Source: Hymenobacter tibetensis
GTDB lineage: Bacteria > Bacteroidota > Bacteroidia > Cytophagales > Hymenobacteraceae
Direction: 5' to 3'
NCBI RefSeq assembly: GCF_022827545.1
Contig: NZ_CP094669.1
Span: 4,953,001-5,017,000, forward strand
Length of the DNA: 64,000 nucleotides
A model generated the notes under the pieces. It saw only the letters and a program-made list of their open reading frames with translations, made no database searches and had not been told where the DNA came from. Both the position numbers and the translations under genes were made by a program. Shown here in pieces: positions 26,718-35,674 of this stretch (positions within the stretch are counted from its first letter, which is position 1; each line of letters opens with the position of its first letter).

Positions 26718-27980
26718 TTACAAACCAAATTCAGCTTTGATTTTGTCTACGTAGTCGAGTTTCTCCCAGGTGAAGGTTTCAACCGTACGGGTTGTGCCAT
26801 CCAGTGCTTGCACCTCTTTGGTGCCGGGCTGCCGGCCCATGTGGCCATACGCTGCCGATTCGGCGAAGATGGGGTTGCGCAGTCCCAAGCGCTGTACAAT
26901 GGCGTAAGGACGCAGGTCGAAGAGCATTTGCACCTTCTCGGCAATTTGACCGTCGGTGAGCTTCTGGCCGTCGGTGCCAGTTGCTTTGGTGGTACCGTAG
27001 GTGGTTACGAACACGCCTACTGGGTTGGCTACGCCAATGGCGTAGGCTACCTGCACCAGCACTTGGTCGGCAACGCCGGCGGCAACTAGGTTCTTGGCAA
27101 TGTGACGGGTAGCGTACGCCGCGGAACGGTCCACTTTCGACGAGTCTTTGCCCGAGAAAGCACCACCACCGTGTGCGCCTTTGCCACCGTAGGTATCTAC
27201 GATGATCTTACGGCCTGTTAGACCAGAGTCGCCGTGGGGGCCGCCGATAACAAACTTGCCCGTAGGGTTGATGTGGTGAATGATGTCGGCGGTGAACAGC
27301 TTCTGTACGTCGGCGCCAAGCTGGGCTTTCACACGAGGAATCAGAATGTTCTTGATGTCGTCGGAAATGACGGCTAGCATTTTGGCTTCGTCGGTATCGA
27401 AGTCGTCGTGCTGGGTGCTGACTACAATGGTCTCGATGGCCTCGGGCGTATTGTCGTCGGCGTAGCGGATGGTTACCTGGCTCTTGGCATCGGGCCGGAG
27501 GTACGTCATTTCCTTACCTTCGTTGCGGATCTTCGATAGCTCCTGCAGCAAACGGTGCGACAGGTCGAGCGCCAACGGCATGTAGTTTTCAGTTTCCTTG
27601 GTGGCGTAACCGAACATCATCCCTTGGTCACCGGCACCTTGCTCTTCGTCGCTGGCGCGCTCAACACCCTGGTTGATGTCAGGCGACTGCGCGTGCAAGC
27701 GGTTCATCACCTCGCACGTATCCGCGTTAAACAAATACTCCGGTTTGTTGTAACCAATGCGCCGAATAACTTCGCGAACGATAGGCTCCGCTTCTACACG
27801 TGCCTTCGACTTAATTTCGCCGGCTACCAGCGCGAAGTCTGTTGTAACGAGAGTTTCGCAGGCGACTTTAGAGGCAGGATCCTGGCGCAAATACTCGTCG
27901 AGAATGGCGTCCGAAATCTGGTCGGCTACTTTATCGGGGTGGCCTTCCGAAACAGATTCGGAAGTAAACAGGTACGGCAT
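26718..27980 (-). CDS. metK: S-adenosylmethionine synthetase
   Basis: 420 residues, cytoplasmic. It makes SAM from methionine and ATP. Signatures are MPYLFTSESVSEGHPDKVAD, the hexapeptide-like GAGDQGMMFGYAT and the P-loop-like GGGAFSGKDSSKVDRSAAY. Length is normal. A Bacteroidota -7 box lies upstream (28045-28052) and the 5' UTR is only about 60 bases, with no SAM riboswitch, unlike the metY operon at 58 kb. Confidence 0.97.
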   Translation of the reverse strand: MPYLFTSESVSEGHPDKVADQISDAILDEYLRQDPASKVACETLVTTDFALVAGEIKSKARVEAEPIVREVIRRIGYNKPEYLFNADTCEVMNRLHAQSPDINQGVERASDEEQGAGDQGMMFGYATKETENYMPLALDLSHRLLQELSKIRNEGKEMTYLRPDAKSQVTIRYADDNTPEAIETIVVSTQHDDFDTDEAKMLAVISDDIKNILIPRVKAQLGADVQKLFTADIIHHINPTGKFVIGGPHGDSGLTGRKIIVDTYGGKGAHGGGAFSGKDSSKVDRSAAYATRHIAKNLVAAGVADQVLVQVAYAIGVANPVGVFVTTYGTTKATGTDGQKLTDGQIAEKVQMLFDLRPYAIVQRLGLRNPIFAESAAYGHMGRQPGTKEVQALDGTTRTVETFTWEKLDYVDKIKAEFGL

Positions 27981-28044
27981 CAGTAGTAGATAAGTGTTCA
28001 GCGGACGAGGCCGGTAGCCCCCGCCCTGCCACAGGGCAGGGTCG

Positions 28045-28076
28045 CAAAGCTACTATTTAGTTGGGAGTTGTGACAA
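28045..28076 (-). promoter_or_regulatory. Promoter of metK
   Basis: On the minus strand TAGCTTTG (28045-28052) matches TAnnTTTG exactly; TTG lies at 28074-28076, 21 bases upstream. A 7-bp hairpin (ccctgcc / ggcaggg, 28024-28041) would fall at the very 5' end of the transcript. Confidence 0.6.
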
Positions 28077-28162
28077 CTTGAATTTCCAGAACCAGTTTGA
28101 CGCTTACCCTAGCACAACAAGTAGCGCAACTGGCCACGACCTAGAAAACCGCTTCGTTTCTC

Positions 28163-30622
28163 TTAATTCCCGGTCCCACCGCTTCCCTGCACAGGCTTCA
28201 GGTTCGTTTCGAACAACTTTAGAATCCGGCGGTATTCGTCGGTCCAGGAACTGGGCTCCTCGAACCCGTGATTTTCAACAGGATACACGGCTAACTCCCA
28301 ATTCTCCTTTTTCAACTCAATAAGACGTTGAGAAAGACGCACGATGTCCTGAAAATGAACGTTGGTGTCCACCATCCCGTGGCACATTAGCAAAGCGCCT
28401 TTCAAGCCAGCGGCGTAGTTGATGGGGGAAGACCGCGCATAGGCCAGTGAATCGTTGTAGGGCTCGTTGAGGATGTTGTCGGTGTAGCCGTGGTTGTAGT
28501 GGGCCCAATCCGTGACGGAGCGCAGCGCAGCGCCGGCCCGAAACACATCAGGCTGCGTGAACATGGCCATCAGGGTGATGAAGCCCCCATAGGAGCCACC
28601 GTAGATACCAATGCGCTGGGCACTCACGCCATACTTCTGGGTAAGTAGTTTGGCGCCGTCCACTTGGTCGGTTAGGTCGAGGCCACCCATGGCGCGGTAG
28701 ATGCCGGTTCGTACGCCCCGGCCGTAGCCAGCAGAACCCCGGTAGTCGATATCGAGCACTGTATAGCCTTTGTCGGCGAGCAGGTTGTGGAACATGTATT
28801 CGCGCGAGTATTGGCTCCACCACTTGTGGGCGTTTTGCAGGTAGCCAGCACCGTGCACAAAAATTACGGCTGGTCCTTGCGCCTGCGGGGTAACTGGCCG
28901 ATACAGCCGCGCGTACACGTCGGCGCCGTCCTGGGCTTTGTAGCTGATTACTTCCGGCTGGCGCCAGGCGTAGCTTTCAAATTCGGGTGTGGTGCTGTGG
29001 GTCAGCTGGCGCATGGCTTTGGTACTGCCGTTCACTTTGTTGGGCATCACATAGAGTTCCCAAGGCTTGTTGGAGGCGCTATAGCGTACGGCCAAGGTCT
29101 TTTCGTCGGGCGAGATGGAGACTTCATTGCCTCCCACTAAGCTTGTTACTTGCTGAAGCGGCCCTCCTTCGCGCGTCATGTGGTAGAAATGCTGCTCGCC
29201 GGGGTGGCTGGCATTGGCCGTGAGGTACCACGTTTTTTTGTCGCGGCTGAGTTGGGCTTTTTGGATTTCGAAGTTGCCTTTGGTTAGCGCCTTTTTCTGG
29301 TTGGATACTACGTCTACGGTGTAGAGGTGCGAATACCCGGTTTCTTCGCTTTGAAACCACACGCGGCGGTTGTCGAGCCAGCCTACGTTGCCTTCGTCGT
29401 AGCCGATGCCGGGGCCGTTTATCCAGGCTTCATCCCGCTGCCGGTCGAGCATGCTGATTTTTTGGGTGGCGGGGTCGAGGGCAACAATCCACCGGTCTTT
29501 GTTGTCGGCGGAACGCACTACCAGGAAAGCCCGCTGCCCATCCTCTGACCAGAAAGGCCCAAACGGCCGGACGCGGCGTAACTCGGTGGCTGGTTTCTGT
29601 TTTTTAGCTGCTGCCTTGCTAGAATCCGCGGGTTGAGGCGCTTTGGCGGGCAATTGGTACTCTTTGCGGTAGGCGGGCTGCTCGTCGAGGCCTTTTAGCT
29701 CACGGTAGCCGAGCACGAAAGTGGTATCCCGCGCCACATCATAAACCCCTAATTCGTAGGCGGTTTGGGGGCCACCCACTTTGGTACGCGCCGACAAGTC
29801 CTCGGTGAACCCCGAAGCCGTAACGAAGCTAGGCACTACCGTTGCCTTCACGCTGGTGGGTTCTTGCACGAGCGTGTAGGTGACGTACCGGCCATCGGGG
29901 CTGAGCTGCACGTCGCGCACCGACTGCTGACCGAGGTAAATGGCTTTAGGTCGCAGCTTGGCTAATGCCCGCTGCTGCTGCTCCCGTGCTTTTTGGTCTT
30001 GGTCGCGCTGCCGAATTACTTCAAACAGGGCTAATTGCTGGGCCCGCAGAAACTTGTCGGATTGGTCGAGCAAGGGGGTACCGGGCCGGGTGCCACGCCG
30101 AAAATCGGTGCGCTGGGTGGTTTCGCCAGTGGCGGGATTCCAGGTGTAGAGGTTTTGGGCGCGGGTGTAGACCAGCAGTTGGCCGCGCTGCGCAAAGCCA
30201 GGGTCGGTTTCGCGCTCGGCCGTGTTGGTTACGCGCCGGGTACGCTGGGTCTTCAGGTCGAGCAAGTAAATGTCGCCGTCTTTCTCATACACTTTGCGGG
30301 TGTACGTGGCATCGTAGCGGCCCTCACTGGCTGGCATAGCACGCTGTGCCGCCGCACTTACTTTGCGCGGCGCACCACCGGTTGGTGCTACTTGATATAG
30401 AGAATCACGCCGGTTTTTGTCGGGATTCCAGTTGAAAAAAATCTGTTTGCTGTCCTCGCCCCAATATACCCCCGACGGCGAAGTGCCCAGCCATTGCGCC
30501 TGGTCGCGCATTATCTTCTCAACGGTAAGCGGAGCCAGGCTGGTGGCCGTTCCGGCGTTGGGGGTTTGAGCAACAACTGAGGATGCCGTAAGCAGCAATC
30601 CAAGACAAGAGAAAAAGCGCAT
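28163..30622 (-). CDS. S9-family (prolyl oligopeptidase/DPP IV-like) peptidase
   Basis: 819 residues, exported (signal peptide MRFFSCLGLLLTASSVVAQ). An N-terminal beta-propeller (WNPDKNRRDSLYQV, LLDLKTQRTRRVTNT, VQLSPDGRYVTYTLV) precedes an alpha/beta-hydrolase domain. It has PAVIFVHGAGYLQNAHKWW, the nucleophile Ser in GIYGGSYGGF, the Asp in CHGMVDTNVHFQD and the His in YPVENHGFEEPSSW. Such enzymes cleave dipeptides or acyl-peptides after proline or alanine in the periplasm. It may form a minus-strand unit with the HD and GNAT genes upstream. Confidence 0.95.
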   Translation of the reverse strand: MRFFSCLGLLLTASSVVAQTPNAGTATSLAPLTVEKIMRDQAQWLGTSPSGVYWGEDSKQIFFNWNPDKNRRDSLYQVAPTGGAPRKVSAAAQRAMPASEGRYDATYTRKVYEKDGDIYLLDLKTQRTRRVTNTAERETDPGFAQRGQLLVYTRAQNLYTWNPATGETTQRTDFRRGTRPGTPLLDQSDKFLRAQQLALFEVIRQRDQDQKAREQQQRALAKLRPKAIYLGQQSVRDVQLSPDGRYVTYTLVQEPTSVKATVVPSFVTASGFTEDLSARTKVGGPQTAYELGVYDVARDTTFVLGYRELKGLDEQPAYRKEYQLPAKAPQPADSSKAAAKKQKPATELRRVRPFGPFWSEDGQRAFLVVRSADNKDRWIVALDPATQKISMLDRQRDEAWINGPGIGYDEGNVGWLDNRRVWFQSEETGYSHLYTVDVVSNQKKALTKGNFEIQKAQLSRDKKTWYLTANASHPGEQHFYHMTREGGPLQQVTSLVGGNEVSISPDEKTLAVRYSASNKPWELYVMPNKVNGSTKAMRQLTHSTTPEFESYAWRQPEVISYKAQDGADVYARLYRPVTPQAQGPAVIFVHGAGYLQNAHKWWSQYSREYMFHNLLADKGYTVLDIDYRGSAGYGRGVRTGIYRAMGGLDLTDQVDGAKLLTQKYGVSAQRIGIYGGSYGGFITLMAMFTQPDVFRAGAALRSVTDWAHYNHGYTDNILNEPYNDSLAYARSSPINYAAGLKGALLMCHGMVDTNVHFQDIVRLSQRLIELKKENWELAVYPVENHGFEEPSSWTDEYRRILKLFETNLKPVQGSGGTGN

Positions 30623-30737
30623 CAGTGACGTGAAGATGGAAGAAGCAGTACAACTTTAACGGCGGGCAAGGACACGGGCCGCGGACCGAATGTTGCAGAA
30701 AAACACGGCAGTAACAGCACCCTATGGAGCAACCAGC

Positions 30738-31385
30738 CTACAAACCATCGTTTTCCCAGGCGTGCAGCTCGGCTTGCAGATTGCGCCGGGCAGCGGCGTC
30801 GAGCCGGTCTCGGTAGGGGGCAGTTCGGTAGAGGACGGGCGTTGTCAAAAGCTTTTCCAACACGTTGCGGCGCCCCTGGCGGTAGAGCATGTCTGGCACT
30901 ATGCTGTATTCGGCATGTATTTGCCGGGCGTATTGCCAATAGTCTTTTTCCGAAGCACCCAATATGCTAAGGTCCGCATCGAGGAATAGCTGCAGGTCGG
31001 TATCGTCGTCGGGGTGCGCCTGGGTGTGGTCTTTGGTGCGTTCGATGAGCAAGGCAACTCGTTGTTGCCGGTTTTCTTCGAGGGTAGTTTCGGCCAGAAA
31101 TTGCAAAGCCAGCTCTGCACTCCGGGTTTCGTTGTCGCTACGCAGCGGACTGTACACGGCGTCGTGAAACCAGACGGCTAGCTGCACTACGGGCAGGTCG
31201 TGCAGGGTGACAGCGTCGCGTTGCACCGCATCGAGCAGCGCCTGCACGTGGTGCAAGGTGTGGTAATGCCGGCCAGACTTACTGTAAGCGGCAAGCAACT
31301 GCTGCAACGTTGCTTCACGGCGCGCTTCGCTGGCAAGTATCGGGGTCGTTAGCTGGTGCCATTGAGCGGCCAGGGCAGAGTTCAT
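30738..31385 (-). CDS. HD-superfamily metal-dependent phosphohydrolase
   Basis: 215 residues, cytoplasmic. Metal ligands of the HD fold are seen in GRHYHTLHHVQALLDA, AVWFHDAVYSP and FLDADLSILG, the pattern of predicted HD phosphohydrolases annotated in many bacteria without known substrate. It sits 64 bases after the GNAT gene and 115 bases before the peptidase gene. Confidence 0.88.
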   Translation of the reverse strand: MNSALAAQWHQLTTPILASEARREATLQQLLAAYSKSGRHYHTLHHVQALLDAVQRDAVTLHDLPVVQLAVWFHDAVYSPLRSDNETRSAELALQFLAETTLEENRQQRVALLIERTKDHTQAHPDDDTDLQLFLDADLSILGASEKDYWQYARQIHAEYSIVPDMLYRQGRRNVLEKLLTTPVLYRTAPYRDRLDAAARRNLQAELHAWENDGL

Positions 31386-31449
31386 TGAAAAGTGGAATTG
31401 CTACGTTGGAGACTAAAGATGCCACACGTTGGGGCAGGACGAGCGGCCT

Positions 31450-31914
31450 TCAATTGGCGGTTTCGGCGCCGTAGGGGTTGGTCTTTCTCACTTCCAGGTA
31501 GCGTTCCGGAAACGCCAGCTCCTGGAATCCGAACTGCTGATACAGCGTGTGTGCGTCAAGCGTGGCCAGTAACTGGCGGCGCAGGCCTTGCAGCTCGGGA
31601 TGCGCCCACACTACGCGCATCAACCACTTGGAAAGCCCATGGCCCCGATAGGCGGGCAGCACGAATACGTCGCAGAGCCAGGCAAACGTGGCCCGGTCGG
31701 TGACCACGCGGGCAAAGCCTGCTTGCTGACCATCAGGAGCGTAGAGCCCGAAGTTCAAGGAATTAGCCAAGGCACGCGTCACAGTTTCCAGCGGAATGTT
31801 TTTGGCCCAATAGGAATCTTCCGCCAAGTAGCGGTGAATGGCCCCTACGTCCAGCTGGGCGGGGTCGGTGCTGATACGGAACTGCTTGGGATGATGAGAC
31901 TCTAGATGCAGCAT
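31450..31914 (-). CDS. GNAT-family acetyltransferase
   Basis: About 154 residues. The core is FGLYAPDGQQAGFARVV, WLCDVFVLPAYRGHGLSKWL (acetyl-CoA loop with RGHG), LLATLDAHTLYQQFGF and PERYLEV. The ATG at 31914 is chosen; the frame also has an in-frame TTG four codons upstream. Target unknown. Confidence 0.88.
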   Translation of the reverse strand: MLHLESHHPKQFRISTDPAQLDVGAIHRYLAEDSYWAKNIPLETVTRALANSLNFGLYAPDGQQAGFARVVTDRATFAWLCDVFVLPAYRGHGLSKWLMRVVWAHPELQGLRRQLLATLDAHTLYQQFGFQELAFPERYLEVRKTNPYGAETAN

Positions 31915-32114
31915 ATCGATTTTCAAGCGAAATGATTTGGGCTAGGAAACAACAAAGGGGTTCCCGAAGGTAACTTCTTGCTACAAGACGGCGGCCAGCT
32001 GCCTTGCCTTGAATTTTTACAACCAAGATGGCACGTAAGATCATCCAAGGCAGACTTTGTTTCGTTGATTAGGGCAGTACTATATCTCATCTATCACCAA
32101 ACGTTTCACCACGC

Positions 32115-33524
32115 ATGAAAGCTTTCTCTACTCTATTGTTGTTCAGCACTTTAGCGGTGCCGGCCGTGGCCCAGCAAGGGCCGGTATTGGCCACCTACAC
32201 GGTCGGCAACACAACGGTTTCGGCGTCGGCTCTCACTGGCAACCTCGACACGCCATGGGAGCTACTCTGGGGACCCGACAATTTCTTGTGGATGACCGAA
32301 CGGGCTGGCCGCATCAGCCGCATCGACCCCACTACTGGCCAAGTACTCCCCGTGCTTACAGTAGCCGACGTAACGGAAACCGGCGAAAGCGGCCTGCTCG
32401 GCATGGCCCTACATCCCGACTTTGCTACTTCGCCCTACGTATATGTTGTGTACAACTACACCAATAACGGCACGCTCCAGGAGAAGCTGGTGCGCTATAC
32501 GTACGCTGCCGCCACCAATACGCTCGGCAGCCCGCTAATACTGATTGGCAATATCACGGCCACTACCACTCATAGCGGTTCGCGCTTGCTCATTTTGCCC
32601 GACCGTACTATGCTCATGACCACCGGCGACGCACAGATTCGGTCTGATGCACAAAACCGCGCTTCGCTGAACGGCAAGATCCTGCGCATGAACCTGGACG
32701 GCACCGTACCCGCTGACAACCCAACGCCGGGTAGCTTGGTGTACACGTTCGGCCACCGCAACCCCCAAGGCTTAGCGCGCGCCACTTCCGGCCGGGTTTA
32801 TAGCTCCGAGCATGGCGAAAACGTGGAGGACGAAGTGAATCTAGTTGAAGTGAACCGCAACTACGGCTGGCCCAGTATCGAAGGCCTTTGCGACCAACCC
32901 GCCGAACAAACCTTTTGTGCAGCCAATAATGTACGGGAGCCGCTAGTTTCTTACACCCCTACGTTGGCAGTAGCAGGCCTAACCTACTACGCTCACCCAG
33001 CCATTCCGGAATGGAACAACTCGCTGTTGATGGTTAGTTTGAAAGCGGGTACGTTGACTCGCCTGCAACTCAACACGGCCGGCGACCAGGTAGCCAGCCA
33101 AAATAACGTATGGTCTGGCACCTACGGGCGCATGCGGGCCATCTGTGTATCGCCGCAGGGACGCGTGTACGTGGGCACCAGCAACCGCGACAATCGGGGC
33201 AACCCCGCCGCCACCGACGACCGGATTCTAGTGCTTGAAAATCGTTCTTACATGCCAAGCGCTGTGAAAAATGGCTTGTCTAGCTTGTTGCGGATTTCGC
33301 CTAACCCCGCCACCCAGAGTGTTGCCGTAAGGCTGCCCTCCGCGGCTGGTAGCCGCGCCACCATACAGCTGCGCGACGTACTAGGCCGGGCCACTCGCAC
33401 GGTGGAAGTAGCAGCTGGCCAGCAGGAAGTGAACGTGGATTTGAATGGCTTGCGGAGCGGCATGTACATGGTGCAAGCCCAACTTGGTGACACCCAGTAC
33501 ACGCGCCGGCTGGTAGTGCAGTAG
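32115..33524 (+). CDS. Secreted PQQ-dependent sugar dehydrogenase with T9SS sorting tail
   Basis: 469 residues. A signal peptide (MKAFSTLLLFSTLAVPAVAQ) is followed by a soluble glucose/sorbosone dehydrogenase propeller: LDTPWELLWGPDNFLWMTER, GESGLLGMALHPDFATSPYV, THSGSRLLILPDRTMLMTTG, NGKILRMNLDGTVP and GHRNPQGLARATSGRVYSSE. The last 75 or so residues form a type-A T9SS sorting domain (RISPNPATQSVAVRL ... LNGLRSGMYMVQAQL ... RRLVVQ), so the enzyme should be secreted or surface-attached. A terminator follows at 33593. Confidence 0.93.
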   Translation: MKAFSTLLLFSTLAVPAVAQQGPVLATYTVGNTTVSASALTGNLDTPWELLWGPDNFLWMTERAGRISRIDPTTGQVLPVLTVADVTETGESGLLGMALHPDFATSPYVYVVYNYTNNGTLQEKLVRYTYAAATNTLGSPLILIGNITATTTHSGSRLLILPDRTMLMTTGDAQIRSDAQNRASLNGKILRMNLDGTVPADNPTPGSLVYTFGHRNPQGLARATSGRVYSSEHGENVEDEVNLVEVNRNYGWPSIEGLCDQPAEQTFCAANNVREPLVSYTPTLAVAGLTYYAHPAIPEWNNSLLMVSLKAGTLTRLQLNTAGDQVASQNNVWSGTYGRMRAICVSPQGRVYVGTSNRDNRGNPAATDDRILVLENRSYMPSAVKNGLSSLLRISPNPATQSVAVRLPSAAGSRATIQLRDVLGRATRTVEVAAGQQEVNVDLNGLRSGMYMVQAQLGDTQYTRRLVVQ

Positions 33525-33592
33525 CATATACCACACCGGCTAAGTAAGGCTATCTGGCCGTTTGGAGCGGTATATAGCCTTATAACAACCAT

Positions 33593-33627
33593 AAAAAGAG
33601 CGGCGCCGTGTTGGCGCCGCTCTTTTT
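33593..33627. terminator. Terminator after the secreted sugar dehydrogenase
   Basis: aaaaagagcggcgcc and ggcgccgctcttttt form a perfect 15-bp stem around gtgtt, with a T-run at the end. Confidence 0.92.
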
Positions 33628-34090
33628 GCATTCAATCAGTTGTCTATTTCAGTGCTGCTTTCCGAGGGCTAGTGGTTCAACTGATGCATAAGCGCAACGC
33701 GTTGAAGCCTTTGTCTGCCTCTGCACGTCCAGGGCCTGTATAACCGGCCCGCTGGTGTCTGCTACCATCTGCTACATGAGGTGAGTGGTAAGACCAATAA
33801 AGGCTGGGGGAGTTAGCGGGCTGTTCATACCTGATCCTGTGAAAGAGAGGATGCTGCGGAAGAGCATCGTTCCTTTTTTTATGGGTTTGGGCGCCAAACA
33901 GCTATACCAACTGTGGTTGCCTGCCGTAAATAGCCGTAACGAACAGAAAAGCAGTGCTACTGCTTGCTAGGCCTGTTTAGCAAAGCCTCTCGCTATGAAA
34001 ACATACGGCTAGTGCTTGTGGCCTGAAATAGCTGGCCTCGCATGAAAACTATTTCGCACGCTTGCCAGTATTTACACCGTCTTAAAATTA
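33628..34090. other. Intergenic region before the Nramp gene
   Basis: About 460 bases without a convincing gene. A 61-codon frame at 33785 has no family resemblance or signal. The Nramp promoter probably lies at the right end: TTG at 34062-34064, then 18 bases, then TAAAATTA at 34083-34090. Confidence 0.45.
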
Positions 34091-34110
34091 TTTTTAGGCA
34101 ACCCTAAAAA
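34091..34110. promoter_or_regulatory. DtxR/MntR-like operator before the Nramp gene
   Basis: Perfect 8-bp inverted repeat TTTTTAGG-N4-CCTAAAAA. It contains TTTAG-N6-CTAAA, the core also present before the next receptor gene (35571-35586), and resembles binding sites of DtxR/MntR/IdeR metal repressors. It directly follows the putative -7 element and ends 33 bases before the ATG. Confidence 0.7.
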
Positions 34111-34143
34111 ACGTATCTTGTGAGTTCTTTAGTACCCGATTAT

Positions 34144-35517
34144 ATGCCTCCTCTTACCGATACCCCACCAGTACCAGCCGAACCCCTTGTTGCTCCCGAA
34201 GCCGGATGGCGACGTGCACGTACCGGCCCGTCGCTGAGTGAAGTGTATGCCAGCATAAAAGTGCCGGCTCAGAATGCTTCTTTTTGGCGCAAGCTGCTGG
34301 CCTTTTGGGGTCCGGGCTTGATGGTAGCAGTTGGCTATATGGACCCCGGCAACTGGGCCACCGATATTGCCGGCGGTGCCCAGTTCGGCTACACCTTGCT
34401 GTCGGTTATTTTGATTTCCAACCTGTTTGCGATGCTCTTGCAACACCTAGCTGCCAAGCTAGGTATCGTGACGGGCCGTGACTTGGCGCAGGCCTGCCGC
34501 GACCATTACTCGAAGCCCGTAGGCATGGTCTTGTGGTTTCTGTGCGAAATAGCCATTGCTGCCTGTGACTTGGCCGAAGTTATTGGTTCGGCCATTGCCC
34601 TCAATCTGTTGTTTGGCTTACCACTGGCATGGGGCGTGGTGTTAACCATTCTCGACGTGTTGGTGGTCTTGCTGTTTCAAAGCCGTGGGTTTCGCGTGCT
34701 AGAGAGCATCGTTGCGGGGCTTATTGTGGTCATTTTCGGCTGCTTTCTCTACGAAATCATTGTTTCCAAGCCTGATTGGTTTGGCATTCTGGGCGGACTA
34801 GTGCCTCAGCCCCAGGTGGTCACCAACCCGAAGATGCTGTACATCGCCATCGGAATTTTGGGTGCTACGGTAATGCCGCACAACCTGTATCTGCATTCCA
34901 GCATCGTGCAAACGCGCGCCATCGAGCAGACAGAAGGTGGCAAGCGCATGGCCATCAAGTTTGCGACTATCGACTCGACGGTGGCGCTGTTTATGGCGTT
35001 TTTCGTGAATGCGGCTATTTTGATAACTGCTGCGGCGGCGTTTCACCGCAACGGTCACTACAACGTAGCCGACATTAGCGACGCGCACAAACTATTGGCT
35101 CCAGTGCTAGGTGCCGGTGCCGCCAGTGCGGTGTTTGCAGTGGCATTGCTGGCTTCAGGCCAGAATTCTACGCTTACGGGCACGCTGGCTGGCCAGATTG
35201 TGATGGAAGGCTTCCTTAACATCAAGCTCAAACCGTGGCTGCGCCGCCTGATTACCCGCAGTATTGCGGTAATACCGGCCCTAATTGTAACACTGCTCTA
35301 CGGCGAAAAAGGCACCGGCGAATTGCTCGTTCTTAGCCAGGTGATACTCAGCTTCCAGTTGAGCTTTGCCGTGGTACCCCTGGTCCTCTTCACGGGCAGC
35401 AAAGACAAGATGGGCGTGTTCGTAAACCGGCCCCTGATTCAGGCAGTAGCTTGGCTGGTGTCGGGTATTATTATCGTGCTCAACATCTATTTGCTGTACG
35501 AAACCTTCTTCGGCTAA
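34144..35517 (+). CDS. mntH: Nramp-family divalent metal transporter
   Basis: About 457 residues, inner membrane, 11 or so transmembrane segments. The TM1 metal-site motif is GYMDPGNWATD, the TM6 motif MPHNLYLHSS. It imports Mn2+ (and Fe2+) with protons. The ATG at 34144 is preferred; an in-frame GTG at 34120 would add eight residues. An MntR/DtxR-like palindrome overlaps the promoter, so repression by sufficient Mn2+ or Fe2+ is likely. A terminator follows the stop, then a TonB-dependent receptor under a similar palindrome. Confidence 0.95.
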   Translation: MPPLTDTPPVPAEPLVAPEAGWRRARTGPSLSEVYASIKVPAQNASFWRKLLAFWGPGLMVAVGYMDPGNWATDIAGGAQFGYTLLSVILISNLFAMLLQHLAAKLGIVTGRDLAQACRDHYSKPVGMVLWFLCEIAIAACDLAEVIGSAIALNLLFGLPLAWGVVLTILDVLVVLLFQSRGFRVLESIVAGLIVVIFGCFLYEIIVSKPDWFGILGGLVPQPQVVTNPKMLYIAIGILGATVMPHNLYLHSSIVQTRAIEQTEGGKRMAIKFATIDSTVALFMAFFVNAAILITAAAAFHRNGHYNVADISDAHKLLAPVLGAGAASAVFAVALLASGQNSTLTGTLAGQIVMEGFLNIKLKPWLRRLITRSIAVIPALIVTLLYGEKGTGELLVLSQVILSFQLSFAVVPLVLFTGSKDKMGVFVNRPLIQAVAWLVSGIIIVLNIYLLYETFFG

Positions 35518-35523
35518 ACCATG

Positions 35524-35561
35524 AAATGCGTGGCGGCGAACAAGCCCCCACGCATTTTTTT
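35524..35561 (+). terminator. Intrinsic terminator after the Nramp gene
   Basis: aaatgcgtgg and ccacgcattt form a 10-bp stem with a 14-base loop, followed by a run of T's. It starts 7 bases after the stop codon. Confidence 0.88.
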
Positions 35562-35570
35562 GCTTGCACT

Positions 35571-35586
35571 TTTAGACTTGTCTAAA
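35571..35586. promoter_or_regulatory. DtxR/MntR-like operator before the TonB receptor
   Basis: Perfect palindrome TTTAGACTTGTCTAAA. It lies exactly between a TTG (35564-35566) and TATTTTTT (35587-35594, one mismatch from TAnnTTTG), a spacing of 20 bases, where a bound repressor would block polymerase. It shares TTTAG-N6-CTAAA with the Nramp operator. Confidence 0.62.
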
Positions 35587-35674
35587 TATTTTTTCAGCCC
35601 AGCTTAAAGAGAAGCTCCTTACAGCTTCAGATAAAGAACATAGTATTCCCTCTGGCTGCCTTCACCCCATCCGC

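Noticed and set aside
27981..28162. Possible SAM riboswitch before metK
   Set aside because: The leader is only about 60 bases after the -7 box and has none of the S-box blocks; only a 7-bp hairpin is present.
33785..33970. 61-codon frame before the Nramp gene
   Set aside because: No signal, no recognisable motif, position far from promoter elements; treated as non-coding.
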